NCBI RefSeq assembly: GCF_017591425.1
Contig: NW_024466599.1
Coordinates: forward strand, 75,186,501 to 75,250,500
Direction of reading: 5' to 3'
From: Ochotona curzoniae
Taxonomy: Eukaryota > Chordata > Mammalia > Lagomorpha > Ochotonidae
DNA: 64,000 bases
Shown here: positions 1 to 10,730 of the stretch, piece by piece
Numbering within the stretch: the stretch's first letter is position 1
Layout of the letters: each line of letters begins with the position of its first letter
Translations under genes and position numbers: made by a program
The notes under the pieces: model-generated
The model's input: only the letters and a program-made list of their open reading frames with translations
The model's database searches: none
What the model was told of the DNA's origin: nothing

Positions 1-168
1 CCTCCAGGCTATGAGTATAAGATTTATATGAAATGTAAATGGATGTCCTGTTCAAGCCTGGGTCTCATCCTCAAAGTATCTCCTTATGTGAATGCAAATT
101 ATTTCAAAATCTGAAAAGAATTCAAACACTTGTGGGATATTCAATGTGCATGAACATGTAAGAGTGTA

Positions 169-205
<37 letters not shown>

Positions 206-799
206 GTGCATATAGGTACAGGTCTGCATAGACATGTCATCCTCATGAGCATCTTTGTGAAACTGCCCCTGAGCACATGCAGGAAGGCCTTGTCATAGGA
301 TGGGGCTGTACAGTTTCACCCCATCCTCCATTGGCTCATCTCCTTGAGAATAGTTCATGTTTGCAAGCAGCATGGGCATGTCATCCATGCAAGCGTGCTC
401 CAGACTCTTTGCCTTGCTGAGGCAGAGTTGGGAGTAGCAGGAGAAGGGCTGATGAATTGGGGGAGTCAATCTGCACCACCTCAATCTTATATAGGGTGCT
501 AAAGAATCTAAGCATCTTATACTCACAATGAATTCTCCACTTTGATATAGAATTAGAAGCATACAGCCTATTTGATTTAACAGCTTGTTAGCTTGAATTA
601 TCACTTAACTATCTAAATATGTGCTAAGTAAACCTCCATTTGTCTTTTCCTGGACTAGTAGCATTCGATCCATCTTTGCATGGATCATCTTTCTGCAATT
701 AGCTTTCTTGCAATGCTTGCAAATGGGTTAGTTTTCTAGTGTCTACATTCTTAGATTCATAGGCATGAATGCAACCCTGGTTTTATTTTTAGTATTTAT
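1..799. other. Unique non-coding DNA
   Basis: No gene or recognisable transposon is visible apart from the TG microsatellite near 170-205. Open frames here are short, overlap on both strands and have no recognisable protein features. Position 1 is simply the window edge. Confidence 0.5.
166..209. repeat. (TG)n microsatellite
   Basis: A TG/CA dinucleotide run, with an interruption at the start (gtgtatgtgagtg) and one cg near the end. Likely length-polymorphic. Confidence 0.95.
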
Positions 800-1072
800 T
801 TACTAAAATATTTATTTGAGAAATGGGTACACAGACAGAAAGACAGAGTTCTTATCCACAGGTTCATTTTCCAAATGTCCACAGTTGCTGGCGCTGGACC
901 GGGCAGAAGCTGGAAGCCAGGAACTCAACCCAGGTCTCCCACAGAGTGGCAGAGACTTAGCCACATAGACAATCACTTCCTGCCTCCCAGGAAGCTGCAG
1001 TCAGAAGAGCAGAGCCAGGCATTCCAGTATGGGATGCAGCCAACTTAACCACCAGGTAAAATACAGACCTTT
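800..1072 (-). mobile_element. CSINE, old diverged copy
   Basis: Read on the minus strand this is a lagomorph C-repeat SINE. On the + strand one sees the T-rich inverted tail, 'acacagacagaaagacagag', then 'ggaagccaggaactcaaccc', 'aggtctcccac' and a closing 'aaccaccaggtaaaa'. Divergence from the young copies at 39.6 and 40.3 kb is high, so the insertion is old. No clear target-site duplication was found. Confidence 0.8.
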
Positions 1073-1435
1073 AACCTTCTGTTTAAATAGAATCACACTT
1101 CACAGTTTACACAGAATTTTCGTATGATTTCAGGTCATTTCTCTTGATCTGTCTCTTCTATGTTGAAGAGAGAGAAAAGGGCTTTCCTGTCGTCCCATAT
1201 TATACCCCTTCTGTGTTCTTCTCAACCTCCACATGCTTCTTCCTGTGCTTCCTCTGCCTTGACCTTCCGGGAGATTTTGTGATTGGGAGCTTTTCTGAAA
1301 TATTTTCTAAAATCACCCATTTGGAAGTTAGTATGTGTTGTTTTTATAACACGATTGTCCCTTAGTGTCCATTAGGAATTTGTCTCAGTACCTGCTGTGG
1401 ATATAAAAATCCCAGAATGTCTACTGAAATCCTTC
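1073..1435. other. Unique non-coding DNA
   Basis: Nothing recognisable. A short open frame at 1144-1365 has no recognisable domain and no supporting splice context. Confidence 0.4.
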
Positions 1436-1688
1436 ATGTAAAATAAGGAAGTTTTACATATAACATGTGTCATCCTCCATATGCCTAACTCATCCCTAAA
1501 TGACTTAGAAGACCTAACACAGTACAAGTTCTTTATAAACTGTTGCTTTGTATTTTTTAGAGAATAACAAAAAGAAACAAGTTCCCCACATATTCATTAC
1601 AGATGCAACTTTTTTCTGAGTTTTTATCTGATGGTTGGGTCCATAGATGGTAGGACACGTGGATACACAGGGCCAACTGTACTGCCTG
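1436..1688 (+). mobile_element. Tigger/MER2-like DNA transposon fossil
   Basis: Fragment of a non-autonomous Tc1/mariner-Tigger-type element. The order of motifs matches the remembered family consensus: a diverged 'ataatacctaatacaatgtaaatgc' zone, 'tgtattttttagagaataa', 'attacagatgcaac', and a terminal part ending 'gatacacagggccaactgta', which corresponds to the terminal inverted repeat. The same family recurs at 3.75, 8.3 and 36.8 kb. The copy is inactive and encodes nothing. Confidence 0.75.
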
Positions 1689-2589
1689 CGATGTGCTTTA
1701 CTGTCTCTGCTAGTTCTTATGGATACTCACTTTGAGCAGATAGCCCCCTGCCTCCCAAGTTGAGCTCCGGGGGCTGTGTGCTTCTTCAGAGGCACTTCTG
1801 AGAAGCAGGGGGAAGTCAATGGGAGAGATGATGGGGGCATGAAAACATCGTACGTGTCTTAGGCCCCAACAATGCTTAGATGATGTGATCTAATGGTGTC
1901 AAAGGGAGATCCTTTACAAGGTCAAGCTTGTCCAGCCTCTGCTGGAATTTGGAAGCTTGTCTTTATCTTCTTTGCGCTCATTTTTTTTTCAACTATAGCT
2001 TTCTTTCCTTCTTTATGCTTAGGCCCCTCTTTCTATATTATCCAGCATCGGAATTTCTCTCTTCTCCTCTCTGATAGATCAGTCAGATCATCTGTAACTC
2101 ATTGTTTAAGGGCTTCCTAAACTAAATCCAGTTAGGGTAGCAATAGAGGTCTCAGGCTCATCTGTGCTTCATTGCCTTTAAGGGACTGACTCACTGCAGC
2201 CACTATGGAGTCAAGTTAGCTTCCTTTCTTCCAAGCAGACTGGGAAACATTTGTGTAAAATTAGAAGCATGAAGGTATTTTCTTCTTGCAAAGGTTTCAA
2301 GCACGCTGAGCACCCCCACAACCCTAAACTCCCGCTACCCCAATGGTCTCCATCTTCCTAGAAAGGAACATTACTGCGCCTTTCCTGAAAATTCAGGAAG
2401 ATTCAACTGGAGGGGAAACCTGAAAAGTCCTGAAAAGATCACTGTAGCTTACATAATTACCACAAGCTAGTGCTGTAAGCCTGGAAGGTGTCCCCAACTC
2501 CACCAAAGATGGGGTGAAGAAACTTGGTAGGACTCACCCATGCACACACCCAGAGGAGATCGGAAGATACCTTTCAGCAATAACCCTCT
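1689..2589. other. Unique non-coding DNA
   Basis: No repeat, gene or RNA recognised. It contains a T-rich stretch near 1980-1990 and several short, unsupported open frames. Confidence 0.4.
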
Positions 2590-2923
2590 TTCTTTTTCTT
2601 TTCTTTTAAAAGATTTCTCTGTTTTTGTGGGAAAATCAGATTTGCAGAGAAGGAAAGATAAGGTGAAAGATCTTCCATTTTCTACTTCACTCCCTGCAAA
2701 GAACTGCAATGGCCGGAGATGAGCAGATCCAAAGCCAGGAACTAGGAGCTTCTTCCAGGTCTCCCACATGAGAGGACCTGGGTCATCCTGCACTGCCTTC
2801 CTAGGCCACAAGTAGGGAGCCGGATAGGAAGCTGAACAACTGGGTACATGAGCCAACTCTCGTATGGGAAGTTGGCTTTGGCAGGTGGAGGACTAGTCTG
2901 TTGAGTCACTGTGCTGGCCCTGG
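2590..2923 (-). mobile_element. CSINE, near full length
   Basis: Minus-strand CSINE. On the + strand: 'ttaaaagatttctctgtttt' (inverted A-rich tail), 'gaaagatcttccattttc', 'gatccaaagccagga', 'cttccaggtctcccac', 'taggccacaagtagggagc', and the inverted 5' end '...actgtgctggccctgg'. Moderately diverged. No exact flanking duplication is obvious. Confidence 0.9.
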
Positions 2924-3744
2924 TAACCATGATTGTTACCTCAAGTACGAGTCAGAACTGGGGGACACAGAATCACTGCTAGGATTGAGTTCTCAGTGTA
3001 CTCAGGTGGACAGGAAAGTGATCCTCAGCCCGGTGGAGTTCCTGGACTTGCCTCAAGCCCAAGAACACCTGCTGTTTGGCCCAGGGCCTGCCGCAGGGTG
3101 TGCAAGGATGCCGGAGGGCTGACCGAGCGCAAAGCCCTCACAGATCAAGCCAAGCTCTGGGTAGTTGTGCAGATATTCTGGAACCATTACGGTTAGGGAC
3201 CTTGCTACGGTGAGTGCACAGCCTGCCTGGGCCCTGGTTGCTACACAAGAGAGGGCACAGGGTACCTGCCTGTCCCTCTCCTCTCTTCCTGTCATCTCAA
3301 CCAGCTCCTATGAAGCTACTGTTTCTCCCAGGGCATGGAAAGAACATGTTGGGAACATATAGGGGTGAAGCTTGAGAGAAACAAGGTCTGGGAAGCCTCC
3401 ACATCTCCTTGTGAGTGGATGCTGTTGGTGCACTGGCCCCTTGACCCATGACCTTCACCCTGGGAAAATCCAGCTTCCTCCCTTTCATTTTATTTTTAGC
3501 TCCAGGCAGCCTTTCTCTTAATGTGGACATCTGACAGAAGAGGGCTTTCATCTGGCCGGATACTGGCCCTAAGGATTCTTTCTGTGACCAGCTGCTGCTC
3601 CCACAGGCCTGACCTCTGCCTGCAGCACCACTGAGTTGAGTCTTCCTAAGCATCTCCACTTGATCTGGTCTGACTCATGGGCAGCACCTTCAGTGCTGTG
3701 GTTCTGGAAAGCTCGCACTATGGGACATCCGTTTTCTCACTACC
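2924..3744. other. Unique non-coding DNA
   Basis: About 0.8 kb without a recognisable element. Several overlapping short frames exist on both strands. None has domain features, and their mutual overlap argues for chance openness of a GC-richer segment. Confidence 0.4.
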
Positions 3745-4110
3745 TAATTGGCAGTAGAATACAAATGGTCCCTCCACATTCACAGAAATGGTCTCCAGCA
3801 CCCCTGCGGACACCCAAATCCATGGGTGGTCAAGTACCTCTGGCAAAAACAGTGTAATTTCAGCAAATGACCTACATATTTTCTGCCTTAAGATTTTAAA
3901 TAATGTCTAGATTACTTATAATACATAATATAATGCAACTGCTACTGAGATACCTAATGCGCTATATTTTCAGGGATGATGACAAGACCAGGCCACATGC
4001 AAGTTTTTCTAATTTTCACTAGCAGTTGATGAATCTTTGGACACGGACAGTACAGATGAGAACTGAATATGGTAATGCTGTAGATATTTACTTCTGGTTT
4101 CAATATTGCA
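3745..4110 (+). mobile_element. Tigger/MER2-like DNA transposon fossil
   Basis: The clearest Tigger-type copy in the window. It has 'tggtccctccacattcac' near the start, 'ccatgggtggtcaagt', 'gacctacatattttctgcc', then 'gattacttataatacataat' and 'gggatgatgacaag', followed by the inner edge of the second terminal repeat. This matches the order seen at 1.44 and 36.8 kb. Inactive, no transposase frame. Confidence 0.82.
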
Positions 4111-4734
4111 CAGAATGAGGAAAGCAGCAGAAACATAAAGTATGCTTTGTGCTGCTCTGGAACACAGGAAATCTTGAACCTAGATTAGACCAAAGCATCA
4201 GCAGCATCTGAAGCATCCTGATACAAGAGGAGCTGGGCTAGGAAGACCCAGGCCAACACGCAGGGCAGTGTCCTCCATGACAAACAATGGCCCTGAGAAA
4301 GGAAACTCGGGTAGCAGAGAGGACAGGGCCTTCATCTCACAGGGTGTGCACTCCTCCTGACTTCCACTTAGTCTCATGTGAACCAGAAGGAGGCTGCCCA
4401 GCCACCCAGGTCTTCCCACACGCATGAGGACTCTGCACAATTTCTATGTCCAGCACAGTAAAGACAGAGCAAACCCCAAGACACTGCTGACTCAAAGGCC
4501 TACAGCTCCAAACAGGAGCTTTCTGCATTTACTTCGCAAGAGGGACAGCCAGGCTTTTATGAATAAGAATACACTTGCTTCAATTGACCCTTTGTACAAG
4601 AGCTGCTGGGAGCCCTGGAGAAGGAAAGCTCAGGAAATGCCTATAGACTCTGGGAGAGGAAGTTGCACAGGCCAACCCGTGCTTCTGCTCTCAGCCATAC
4701 CTGCTCCTCCAGAGCCAAGGGCTGCAGGGATGAC
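4111..4734. other. Unique non-coding DNA
   Basis: No recognisable gene or repeat. A 123-residue frame at 4424-4795 on the + strand has no recognisable features and overlaps other frames. Confidence 0.4.
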
Positions 4735-4960
4735 TTTTTTATTTGCAGTCAGGATTTGGCTAATCTTCCTTTATTTGTTTTCCTTATACCTCTGAAGCAC
4801 TGTGCACAGTGAGCTAGCTAATCTCTAATTAGTCCTTTCTGTTTCATACCTTCGAGACCCCTGCTTCAGCAGAAGCCAGCACCGGGGATGAAGCAATCAG
4901 CCCACACACGAGTTGCTAGGAATATTAATTAGATTGGAGACACAATGACGTGTGCAGGGT
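4735..4960. promoter_or_regulatory. Possible conserved non-coding element
   Basis: Non-repetitive AT-rich block with closely spaced homeodomain-type cores: 'gctagctaatctctaattag' near 4811 and 'aatattaattagattgg' near 4920. It carries no SINE or L1 hallmarks. This is inference from base composition and motif density only; conservation was not tested. Confidence 0.25.
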
Positions 4961-5565
4961 CAGAAACCCAAAGGACTCGCCGCCGTCACTGGTCTTCTGT
5001 GGTCACCTCGGGGCTTTGTGCACCAGCCAGCGGTTCCTTCCCTGTCCCTGAGGCTTACTCCCTCCTCTGTGCCTGTGGGCGGATGTGCTGCTGTCTGGAA
5101 TCAGCCGTCTGAGATCAAATATCAGGTCTACATCAACCTGGCACGTGTTGCTAGGTCTCTCCCATGTGTTTCCCGAGAAAAGGATCAGACAGAAAATGAA
5201 ATATGGAAATTCGAAGTAAAGGATGACAGGGAGATGGGAAAAAAAAGTATCATCAGAGATGACAACAAAAGAATGAAATGAAATGTAGGACAGCTTGCTT
5301 ACTGCATCAAATGAAGCTGGTGAGAAACATGCAAAAGATAAACTGTCAAGAAATTACCAAAAAGTCACATCAATGTAGCCAATTGAATGACACACCAAAG
5401 ATATAATAACACCTGCATAGCCTAAAACTCTGTGAATTATCAAGGAATTAAAAGATTTAAGACATGTTTCCTTGCTGCTTAAAAAATATTTTGAGCTTTG
5501 AAAATGTTTCCAAACCTCACTGATAGAGGGCGTACCCACAGTGCTAGTTCAGGTGACATCTGGTT
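4961..5565. other. Unique non-coding DNA
   Basis: Nothing recognised. A frame at 4952-5281 becomes lysine-rich where the DNA turns A-rich and is judged to be chance. Confidence 0.4.
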
Positions 5566-5779
5566 CACTCCCTAGATGCCCACATGGCCAGGAAGGGGCC
5601 AGGCCAAAGATGGAAGCTGGGAACTCAACCCAGGTCTGTCACACCTACTTACTTGAACCATTTCCACTGCCTCTCTAGATGGAGGCAAAAGAAGGCAGGT
5701 GGAGTCTGGAACCAGAGTCAGGAACTGAACCCAGGCACTCTGATACCATCTTAACCACTAGACTAAATGCCTGCCCCAC
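5566..5779 (-). mobile_element. CSINE, partial and old
   Basis: Minus-strand CSINE lacking most of its inverted 3' tail. Visible are 'gaagctgggaactcaaccc', 'aggtctgtcac', 'ccaggcactctgatacc' and the inverted 5' end 'aaccactagactaaatgcctgcccc'. Truncated relative to full-length copies of about 330 bp. Confidence 0.8.
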
Positions 5780-6111
5780 AAGCAATTCTTTTTGGAAGGA
5801 AAAATATTACCTTTCCTATTTGATTCTTAACAATTTTTACTAATAATGAAATACTGAGTCCCTTTAAGTGTGTGGTAATTCAAACCTAAAGCCAACACAT
5901 GATTCTGAATTTTAAATGGCTGCACAGTTTTTAGAAAACAGTGACTTTGTAGTAAATTTTCAGTCTCGGCACACTCATCAGACACAAATATGAGAACTTC
6001 TGGGTTGCAGGACTTCAAGTGGGACAAGTCCTGACAGCCCACACACTGCCCCCAGTTCTGGTGAGGAGGAAACTCAACAGCCTTCACCACTTAGACACAC
6101 AGCGGCATACG
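5780..6111. other. Unique non-coding DNA
   Basis: No recognisable feature. An 87-residue minus-strand frame at 5827-6090 has no identifiable domain. Confidence 0.4.
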
Positions 6112-6369
6112 TGAGGTGGCTGGGGAGCCTAGTGGCCAAACTGCTGCTTGGATGACCTCAGCCCATGCCCAGAGTACCTCGGGTTGAGCCCTAGCTTCAC
6201 CCCTGATTCCACACTGCTACTAATGCAGATTCTGAGAAGCAGTGGTGATGGTCCCAATACTTGGATACCTGCACCCACATAGCAAGCTTAGAATGGGTTA
6301 CTAGCTCCCTGCTTTGGAGTGCCTCAGTCCCAGCCAGTATGGGCTTCTAGAGAAGGAAAGCAGTAGGTG

Positions 6370-6372
<3 letters not shown>
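6112..6372 (+). mobile_element. CSINE, old copy
   Basis: Plus-strand CSINE: a degraded 5' end ('gtggctggggagcctagtgg'), 'gggttgagccctagcttcac', 'cagattctgagaagcagtgg', 'acctgcacccacatagcaag'. It ends at 'gtaggtggacagagag', where the SINE's CT/GA-rich zone has expanded into a microsatellite. Confidence 0.8.
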
Positions 6373-6421
<49 letters not shown>

Positions 6422-6422
6422 A
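6373..6422. repeat. (GA)n microsatellite
   Basis: GA dinucleotide run at the 3' end of the adjoining CSINE, probably seeded by the SINE's purine/pyrimidine-rich 3' region. Confidence 0.95.
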
Positions 6423-6429
6423 TAGATAG

Positions 6430-7620
6430 ATGATAGACAGACAAAGGTATTCATACACATCATTTCAAATTTCAAACCCAAGATCTGGGATTCTATAGGA
6501 ACCCAAATACAAACCATGTTTTTGCAAGTTTCAGAATATAATTCAAGGTTACCTTTATTATTACACATAATGTACTTAAAAATGGGAATGAAAGCAAAGA
6601 TTGGACATCTATCATTAAGCTAATCAAACTCTCATTATTCTAGAACCCAGAATAGGATATTCACAGTAAAAAAAAAAAACAAATGAAGATAGGTTTTCAA
6701 GGACAGGGACCATCCTTTGAATAGGATGGTCATTGGTAAGCACCAGCCTCTAGGGCCTATCACTGACCCAAATTGACAGCATCCAGCTTGGCAAAGATGG
6801 AGTATGACTTGGAACCCTAAATCTTCAGGTGACAACCCTGTTTATAAAGCCCTAAGATTCTGCCTGTTTGGAAGTAGATCTCAGGTACTCCCATTGGACA
6901 TCAGTGATAAACTAGTTCAGTTTTATCAAGTCATATTTTTTTTGAGATGATAGGTTTCCAGAAAATGCATTGTGTTTTTCAATATTATTCACCAAAAAAT
7001 ACAAAATTGAAGAAAGTCATTTGTCTTATTGAAGAGCACAACTATCAGAACAAGCACGCAAGATTTAGAAGTCAATCTTTTTGGCCATGAACAGTCTTGG
7101 ACTTGGACATGTCCAGGCTATGCTTTTTATTAACAAACTCTACATCATCTTGTTCTTTATTCCAAGTTTGGAGGATGAGACCTTGCTCCAAACTACTATT
7201 CAGTAGTTATTTGTACAACTCCCTAGGGTACTTTCTAGCAAGTTCCATTTGCTCACTGTTCACTCCATACATTACTACCTGATAAGTTGTGTAGGAGAAA
7301 AGGGACTTGGAATGACTATTCTGCTTTATCTATTTTTCCATGATAATTAAGTGTCTTCAGCACATCCTCTACAGACCGAAAGTAACACCTGTCGAATAAG
7401 AAAGCCAGTGCCTGCCACACACAGGGAGGAAGCTACACTGTTCATTCAACCGAGAATGGCACTAGAGTCATGCAAGGGTGTGTGTGGGGGGGGGAGGGGA
7501 GGATGGGATCCATTCTTCCAACTCCATCATCTTCCTCACCCATGGACTGCCCAAATTTTTAGCTCAGTTCCTGATCATTCAAAAGCAATGCCTGGCCATG
7601 AAAAGTAAAGAAATGACTGA
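6430..7620. other. Unique non-coding DNA
   Basis: About 1.2 kb with no recognised transposon or gene. It contains a 12-base A run near 6668 and a G-rich run near 7485-7503 (ggggggggggaggggagg). Open frames are short. Confidence 0.4.
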
Positions 7621-7639
7621 GTATGATCCACACCAAAGT

Positions 7640-8235
7640 CAATAAGACAGTTTCCTTCTGTCAACAGTGACAATGTAAAGAACCTGGAAGGCAGTGTGCT
7701 AAATGAAGCAAGACAGTTCTGCATGTTCTCCCTTCGTGTGGAGTCCTACAGTGCCTGACTCACAGCAGCCCAGAGTCAGATGGTTGACTCCAAAGGCTAG
7801 GGTCGGGGAGGGCATGCAAGGGGAGAGCAGAGACTGGGGAAATATTAACCAAAGGAAATAAAGTTCAAGTACATAGGAGGAATAAACTCAGGAGATTCAC
7901 TGTTCAACATAGCTCTCGTTAATAATGATGCATTGTGTACTTGAAAATTGCTCAGACAGTAGATTTTGTGTTAAAATCTGAGGTAATGTATGTGTTAATC
8001 AGCTCAATTGAGCCATTTTGCAGTGTATACCTATTTCAAAATGTCATGTTGTATACTATAAATACATACATTTAAAGATTTTCCAATTTAAGGGCTTAAT
8101 TAAAGAGAAAAAATGATTAAAATGAATAGAACCAAGAGATTAATCTTGGTTTAGAATAGCAATGCAATGTGTAAGTTGCAGAATATCAAAAATATATGTT
8201 AATTTTATATTTAAATAAATAAAATATTTTTAAAT
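7640..8235 (+). mobile_element. Old L1 3' end (L1M-like)
   Basis: Degenerate terminus of an ancient LINE-1: the end of ORF2 ('agttctgcatgttctccctt') followed by a 3' UTR recognisable from 'aaaggctagggtcggggagg', 'acataggaggaataaactc', 'gttaataatgatgcattgtg' and 'tcatgttgtatactataaat'. It terminates near an AATAAA-rich stretch at about 8210-8230. No intact reading frame survives. Confidence 0.75.
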
Positions 8236-8309
8236 GGGTTACTCCATGAAAAAGTTGGGGGAGAGAATACAAGTTTTTCAGGCCATATTTTTTTTTTTAA
8301 TCAGGCATG

Positions 8310-8535
8310 CTTATTTGAAGGTTTTGCCATCCATGGTTTCGATCAAGAGTGGATCAAAACTGTGAAGAAGATATTCATTTGTACCAAACAGAAACATGTA
8401 CAGATTTGTTCCCCTGTATTCAGCCCCTAAACAATACGGTACAACAATTCTTTACGTAACTTGTGTAGTCCATTGGGTATTGTAAGTAATCTGCAGATTA
8501 TTTAAAGTACACAGAAATGTAATATCTTAGATCCT
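8310..8535 (-). mobile_element. Tigger/MER2-like fossil, opposite half
   Basis: Carries 'ccctaaacaatacggtacaa', 'attgggtattgtaagtaatc' and 'agattatttaaagtacac', the inverse arrangement of the motifs in the copies at 3.75 and 36.8 kb. It is therefore called on the opposite strand. It follows a short T run at 8290. Non-coding. Confidence 0.65.
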
Positions 8536-9980
8536 GCACCAATGGTCTCCCCACAGACAATCCAACTAGGACAATCTTCTGTGTTGCAGTTTACCCTTAC
8601 AAGAGCAGGGGAAGCCAGGTAAGACCATGAATACTAATTTTAGCATAGCAGTAAGAAAAATGCAATGGAGAAGGCAAAAAAAAAAAAAACTTTGTTCACA
8701 TTGTCTCCTTCCGTTCCCAAGTAGGGCAAGATGCCTCCCAACTGAGAAATAGAGGTGGTTAGGTAATAGGCCTTAGTGCCTGGCTCAATACCAGGCTTGC
8801 CATGTTGAGAACTAGTGCTGGCAAAGTCCTATTGTCCTGCCCCCAAGCCAGTATTCATGGCCTGAGCCTCTCACACAGTGTCAACCAGATGGCCAAGGGA
8901 CTTCCTCCAGCACCCTTTCCCAACCTCACCAGCACAATCTGAACGATGAATCCACCAGCTAGAGTGTGGGGCAGGAGAGCAAGCATACAACCAGCCCTTG
9001 AAGAGATATGAGATAGCTTTGTAAAGAATAGAGATAAGCACACAGCAGCTTCTGTTCATCCTCAAAATCAACCATATACCACAAAGGACTTTGGTAGGAA
9101 TGGGGTAAGCAAGAGGTCCTGCATTACAGATACCTAAGTTGAGCACTGCTGGAGAACTCTGGGGCTCTCATAAGGCCTGAGATAAAGAACTGATGGGTTA
9201 CCACACTGTTTCTTTGTCCCAGAGGATGAAACTGGCGCATGCTGCACTCTCCTCCACCTGCAACCTTGCATCACAGAGCCATCTTGACACCCCACTCATC
9301 CAGGATCCTGGAAAGCAGCAGATCCCAGCAACTCTGAAGACCCAGATTTGTGAGTCAGCCAGGAGACCCTGCATAACCTCTCCTGGATCCAAGAAAAACT
9401 CAAGTGGCTCAGTTTGCAGAGGGCCTCAGAAACATTCTCTTATTGCCTTAGAAGCTGCTGGTGATCCCACCCATATATCCAGTGCCTTGGGAAACAATCA
9501 GGCAACCAACCCTGTGTGATTCAGCTCACAGGGACTCCAGGATGGAGACAGAGGTGTCACGCAGCCATTATCCTAGGCAGCTGAACAGTCTTTCTTAAGT
9601 GACTTACCTCAGAGTGACCCAGAACACAAGCAGAGAGACACATCCATAAGACCTCACAGAGCAGTTTAGCAGATCTTTCCAACAAGTTTAGTCTGTTGAG
9701 GTCCTGAAAGCAGGTGCTCAGCTTCACTTGCCCATCTTCAGGCCCCAGAAGAAGCCAGGCAGACCTTGTGAGCATACTAACCCCCAAATTAATACTACCC
9801 CCCCATACAAATCCCATCAAATTATCTATGGCACCCTCAGAGTCAAGCAAGTGTCACATGGACATTTGTTTCAGCTGAAAAGCAATAGAGATGCTTTTAT
9901 AAAACACTCATCTGAAATCTACACCTGAACAGCATATCTAACCAACATCCAATGACACTGCATCAGAATAAAGTCTTCTA
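8536..9980. other. Unrecognised sequence
   Basis: About 1.4 kb that I cannot assign. It is moderately GC-rich between 8700 and 9750. It lies directly 5' of the first tandem-repeat element and could include that element's upstream part, but I could not match it to the 5' module seen at 12.14 or 47.9 kb. Frames of 91-108 residues occur on both strands and overlap; none is recognisable. Confidence 0.4.
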
Positions 9981-9984
9981 CTAT

Positions 9985-10098
9985 GAAAGCCATCATCTAA
10001 AATGGGTAGAAGCAAGGGCAGACATTTTGCTGCTCAGAAAACCTGCATCCCACGTTAGGGTGCTTGACTACTCTCAATTCAAGTTTCCTTATAATACA
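9985..10098 (+). mobile_element. CSINE-like 5' fragment
   Basis: A fragment containing 'cctgcatcccacgttagg' and 'actctcaattcaagtttcc', which corresponds to the B-box neighbourhood of CSINE. It stops where the tandem repeats begin. Short and weakly supported. Confidence 0.4.
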
Positions 10099-10099
10099 C

Positions 10100-10730
10100 G
10101 TCTTGGGAGCCACCAAGTGGACCACTGCTCCTGCTGGTGCACATGGGAATTGGTACCATGGGCAGACCTGGCTGGGTAAGACTACAGAGTCTGGCCTTCA
10201 CATGAACTGCTTTAGAGGTAGTGCCAAGCTGGGCTAAGTGACCATACCCACTGGTGCATGCATGAGCCAGCGTAGGTACAGTCTGGTTGGAATTTGCCAC
10301 AGCATCAGCTGGCAAGTGGTAGGCCTGGAGGAAAGTCTTGTCAGGTTAGACCATAGAATCCCCTGGTAAGTGCAAGATTCAGGGCTGGAAGTGGGTCCAG
10401 TAGGCAAATTGTGGGCTACAGCTCCCATCAGTGAGCTGAGGGTGAGCCTGGCTAGACATGTGCCAGCATAAGTGTGGCTCAACAGTGGGTTGGTTGGGCT
10501 AAACTGGGCTGCAAAACCCTTTGGTGTGTATAAAAGTCGAGTGGGGTGCAGGACAGACTGGAACAGTGTGCCACACATCCTGGCATGTGCAGCAACAGGG
10601 CCTGGGCGTGGGTCTGGTAGGAGTAATTGGGGTCTCTTTCACTAGGCTGAAGCTCCCACTGGTGTATGTGAGGGCCGAGTGTGTGTTGGGCAGGGTTGGG
10701 TTGAGCTGCAGCATCCATTGGTTTGCATAA
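10100..10730 (+). repeat. VNTR array of copy A
   Basis: Roughly nine or more imperfect tandem units of 60-80 bp, recognisable by recurring 'agtgtggctcaacagtggg'-type and 'gggctgcaaaaccctttgg'-type segments. Units are well diverged from each other, so the array is not recently expanded. Chance frames of up to 186 residues cross it. Confidence 0.8.
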
